DNA of 64,000 nucleotides, taken from Microbaculum marinum. GTDB taxonomy: Bacteria; Pseudomonadota; Alphaproteobacteria; Rhizobiales; Tepidamorphaceae. The notes beneath the pieces are model-generated. The model saw nothing but the letters and a program-made list of their open reading frames with translations, did no database searches and was not told the DNA's origin. Of this stretch, positions 62,500-64,000 are shown piece after piece (position 1 is the first letter of the stretch; each line of letters begins with the position of its first letter). The stretch lies in NCBI RefSeq assembly GCF_042646165.1, contig NZ_JBHRTC010000023.1. The stretch is one strand, 5' to 3'. A program made the translations under genes and the position numbers.

Positions 62500-62533
62500 A
62501 GCACTTGCCGCCGGGCGCAGGTGGGCAAGTGCT
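62500..62533. terminator. Hairpin between convergent genes
   Basis: AGCACTTGCC (62500-62509) pairs perfectly with 62524-62533 (10-bp stem, 14-nt loop). It lies between the last small gene (stop 62463) and the Gfo/Idh gene and overlaps the stop codon of the latter. Likely ends transcripts from the stress group. Confidence 0.55.
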
Positions 62534-63569
62534 AGCGGCCGTAGATCCGATCTATGATTTGCGCCGAATGAAGATATGAGCAAGCGCCTGGATCGAAGCC
62601 GGGATCGAGAGAGAGTTGGCGAAGCCAGGCGCATGCGGCCCGCGGCCCCCAGTCATCGGGCGGGCAGGCCAGCACCTCGGCAGCCGTCCCGCGGTAGCGC
62701 TCGGCCGTGAAGTCGAAAAACGAGCCTCCGACGTTGCGCCACTGGGCGGATCCTTCGGTGCCGAAGAACCTGGCCGAAATGACGGCATCCTGCCCGGCAT
62801 GGAGGTTCCACGAGCAACTCAACCTGACAGACGTGCCGGTCTGCAGCCTTATCGAGGCGGCAGCGTAGTCCTCGACCTCTTCCGAACCGCCGCCCAATCG
62901 ACGCCCTCCTCTGAACAGTCCACCCTGCACGGTCTCCACCTGCGGGAAGTCCAACGTCCACAGTGCGAGGTCTGCCAGATGAACGCCCAGGTCGATCAGG
63001 CACCCGCCGCCCGACAGCGTCCTGTTGTAGAACCAGTCCTTGTCGGGTCCGTAGGCGTTGTGGAATTCAAGCTCCACCGCAAAGATGTGCCCGAACTCCT
63101 GCGCGCGGACGAGATCCCGGATGCGCGTCATCCCTTCGGTACAGCGATAGGAAAGATCCACACCCAGCAGACGGTCGGCCTTCGCGGCGGCCGCGACGAC
63201 CTCTTCCACCTCCGCGGCGGTTCGTCCGAGCGGCTTCTGGCAAAAGACGGCGATGCCTCGCTCGAGCGCGGCGATGGCTTGCCCGGCATGGAGCGCACTC
63301 GGAGTCGCAATCACGATGCCGTCCGGTGCGATGTCGAGCACTTCCTCCAGCGAACCCACCGCCTCGGCTTCGGATGCAAGTTCACAGGCTTTCGAGCGCA
63401 TCTCTTCTGAAGGATCGCAGACGGCCACGACCTCCGCACTTCCCGCGGCGACCATGGCCTCCATGCGGTTCAAGCCGATCCACCCGGTTCCCAGAAACGC
63501 AATCCTAGGCTTGAGCGTGCCGGTCGAGCGACCTTGTTCGGTGCGATCCAGCATCACATCCGCACCCAT
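62532..63569 (-). CDS. Gfo/Idh/MocA-family oxidoreductase
   Basis: 345 residues. N-terminal Rossmann domain with FLGTGWIGLNRMEAM (about 25-39) and the family Lys in VFCQKPLG (about 108-115), and a C-terminal alpha/beta domain with SGGGCLIDLGVHLADL (about 184-199) holding the catalytic Asp-x3-His. It oxidises or reduces a sugar or cyclitol with NAD(P). The start is either ATG 63569 or 63554; the latter overlaps the preceding MDR stop as TGATG. The two genes are co-translated, suggesting consecutive steps in sugar or polyol use. Confidence 0.88.
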   Translation of the reverse strand: MGADVMLDRTEQGRSTGTLKPRIAFLGTGWIGLNRMEAMVAAGSAEVVAVCDPSEEMRSKACELASEAEAVGSLEEVLDIAPDGIVIATPSALHAGQAIAALERGIAVFCQKPLGRTAAEVEEVVAAAAKADRLLGVDLSYRCTEGMTRIRDLVRAQEFGHIFAVELEFHNAYGPDKDWFYNRTLSGGGCLIDLGVHLADLALWTLDFPQVETVQGGLFRGGRRLGGGSEEVEDYAAASIRLQTGTSVRLSCSWNLHAGQDAVISARFFGTEGSAQWRNVGGSFFDFTAERYRGTAAEVLACPPDDWGPRAACAWLRQLSLDPGFDPGACSYLHSAQIIDRIYGR

Positions 63570-64000
63570 GCCTTGAGAAAACCGTCGGGGCGGTCACGCG
63601 TCGCGTCGAGCGCCTCATCGAGCCGCTCCAGAGGATAGCTGTGGGTGATCAGAGGGAACGGGTCCAGCCTGCCCGAAGCGACGGCCTCCACGGCGGCTCG
63701 CATTCCACGGATATATGCCCGGGGATCCCGCTCGTGCGCGTTCACGACGTCGATCCCGCGCCAGTTCCAGAGCTGCATGTTCACCGCACGGGGACCGTCC
63801 TGATGGTAACCAGCGATGATCAACCGACCGCGCTCGCGCGTGAGTTCGCCGCCGAGATCAAGCGGCCACTGCTTGCCGGTCGCCTCGATCACACGGTCGC
63901 ACATCGTTCCGCCGGTGAGGTCGCGGACCTCCTCGATGATGCGCCAGTGGTCATCGAGCGCAATCAGTTCGTCGGCACCCATCCGCCGCGCTGCATCAAG
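63554..64000 (-). CDS. MDR-family zinc-type dehydrogenase, C-terminal part (cut by window end)
   Basis: The frame is open to base 64000; about 149 residues are visible. They cover the end of the Rossmann domain (MGADELIALDD; CDRVIEATGKQWPLDLGGEL; GRLIIAGYHQDGPR) and the C-terminal part of the catalytic domain (HSYPLERLDEALDATRDRPD). This fits sorbitol/threonine-type dehydrogenases. The zinc ligands and start lie outside the window. Overlaps the Gfo/Idh gene downstream. Confidence 0.82.
   Translation of the reverse strand, partial: LDAARRMGADELIALDDHWRIIEEVRDLTGGTMCDRVIEATGKQWPLDLGGELTRERGRLIIAGYHQDGPRAVNMQLWNWRGIDVVNAHERDPRAYIRGMRAAVEAVASGRLDPFPLITHSYPLERLDEALDATRDRPDGFLKAWVRM

Overview
The window is GC-rich and densely packed, with short intergenic gaps, many 1-4 bp start/stop overlaps and long antisense shadow frames. 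The gene families suggest an alphaproteobacterium, most likely a Hyphomicrobiales (Rhizobiales) member from a marine or saline habitat: many Liv, sugar-ABC and TRAP uptake systems, FCD-type GntR regulators, a DUF2934 protein, GGAAC-type stress promoters, and a fused enzyme making the osmolyte glycine betaine. This placement is inference. I found no rRNA, tRNA, CRISPR array, insertion sequence or prophage.

Layout. 1-0.7 kb: two proteins of unknown function. 0.77-5.2 kb (minus): a periplasmic copper-handling operon (Cys/His-rich exported protein, small lipoprotein, TolC-like outer-membrane factor, multicopper oxidase, cupredoxin, CusF-like protein) with no inner-membrane pump in view. 5.3-7.3 kb (minus): bifunctional glycine/sarcosine-dimethylglycine methyltransferase behind a long leader. 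7.4-15.8 kb: two divergent sugar-type ABC systems with an FCD regulator, an NAD-dependent epimerase and two substrate-binding proteins. 15.8-19.3 kb: pyruvate carboxylase. 19.5-28.7 kb (minus): a probable acid-uptake and CoA-activation operon (GntR, thioesterase, acyl-CoA synthetase, MDR reductase, Liv transporter, SDR), with a divergent M14-type metallohydrolase and VOC protein. 30.6-34.1 kb: class V aminotransferase, Lrp regulator, MFS carrier.

34-42 kb: a LacI-controlled module (MBL hydrolase, LacI, PPC/DUF296 protein, TRAP transporter, FMN 2-hydroxyacid dehydrogenase, GST) carrying three copies of one operator (TGTTAACGTTAACA-like). 42-50.4 kb: a second Liv transporter with its FCD GntR regulator, two GntR-type operators, a PmoA-like (DUF6807) protein and an FAH-family hydrolase. 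50.6-57.4 kb: an alternative caa3-type cytochrome oxidase operon with a CaCA cation exchanger gene lodged between subunits II and I. 57.4-62.5 kb: an HTH protein, SRPBCC protein, Zn-alcohol dehydrogenase, SDR and five small stress-type proteins. 62.5-64 kb: Gfo/Idh/MocA oxidoreductase and an incomplete MDR dehydrogenase.

The most notable signal is a set of four promoter-like sites GGAAC-N16/17-(C/G)GTT, at the head of the oxidase operon, at the SRPBCC operon, and back to back between the small stress genes. They match the known alphaproteobacterial general stress response (EcfG/RpoE2) promoter and tie 50.6-62.5 kb together as one candidate stress regulon that includes a respiratory oxidase. 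Other points: the oxidase subunit I has Gln in place of the K-channel lysine; one LivF ATPase has Arg in place of the Walker A lysine; and strong hairpins lie between binding-protein and transport genes in three uptake operons.
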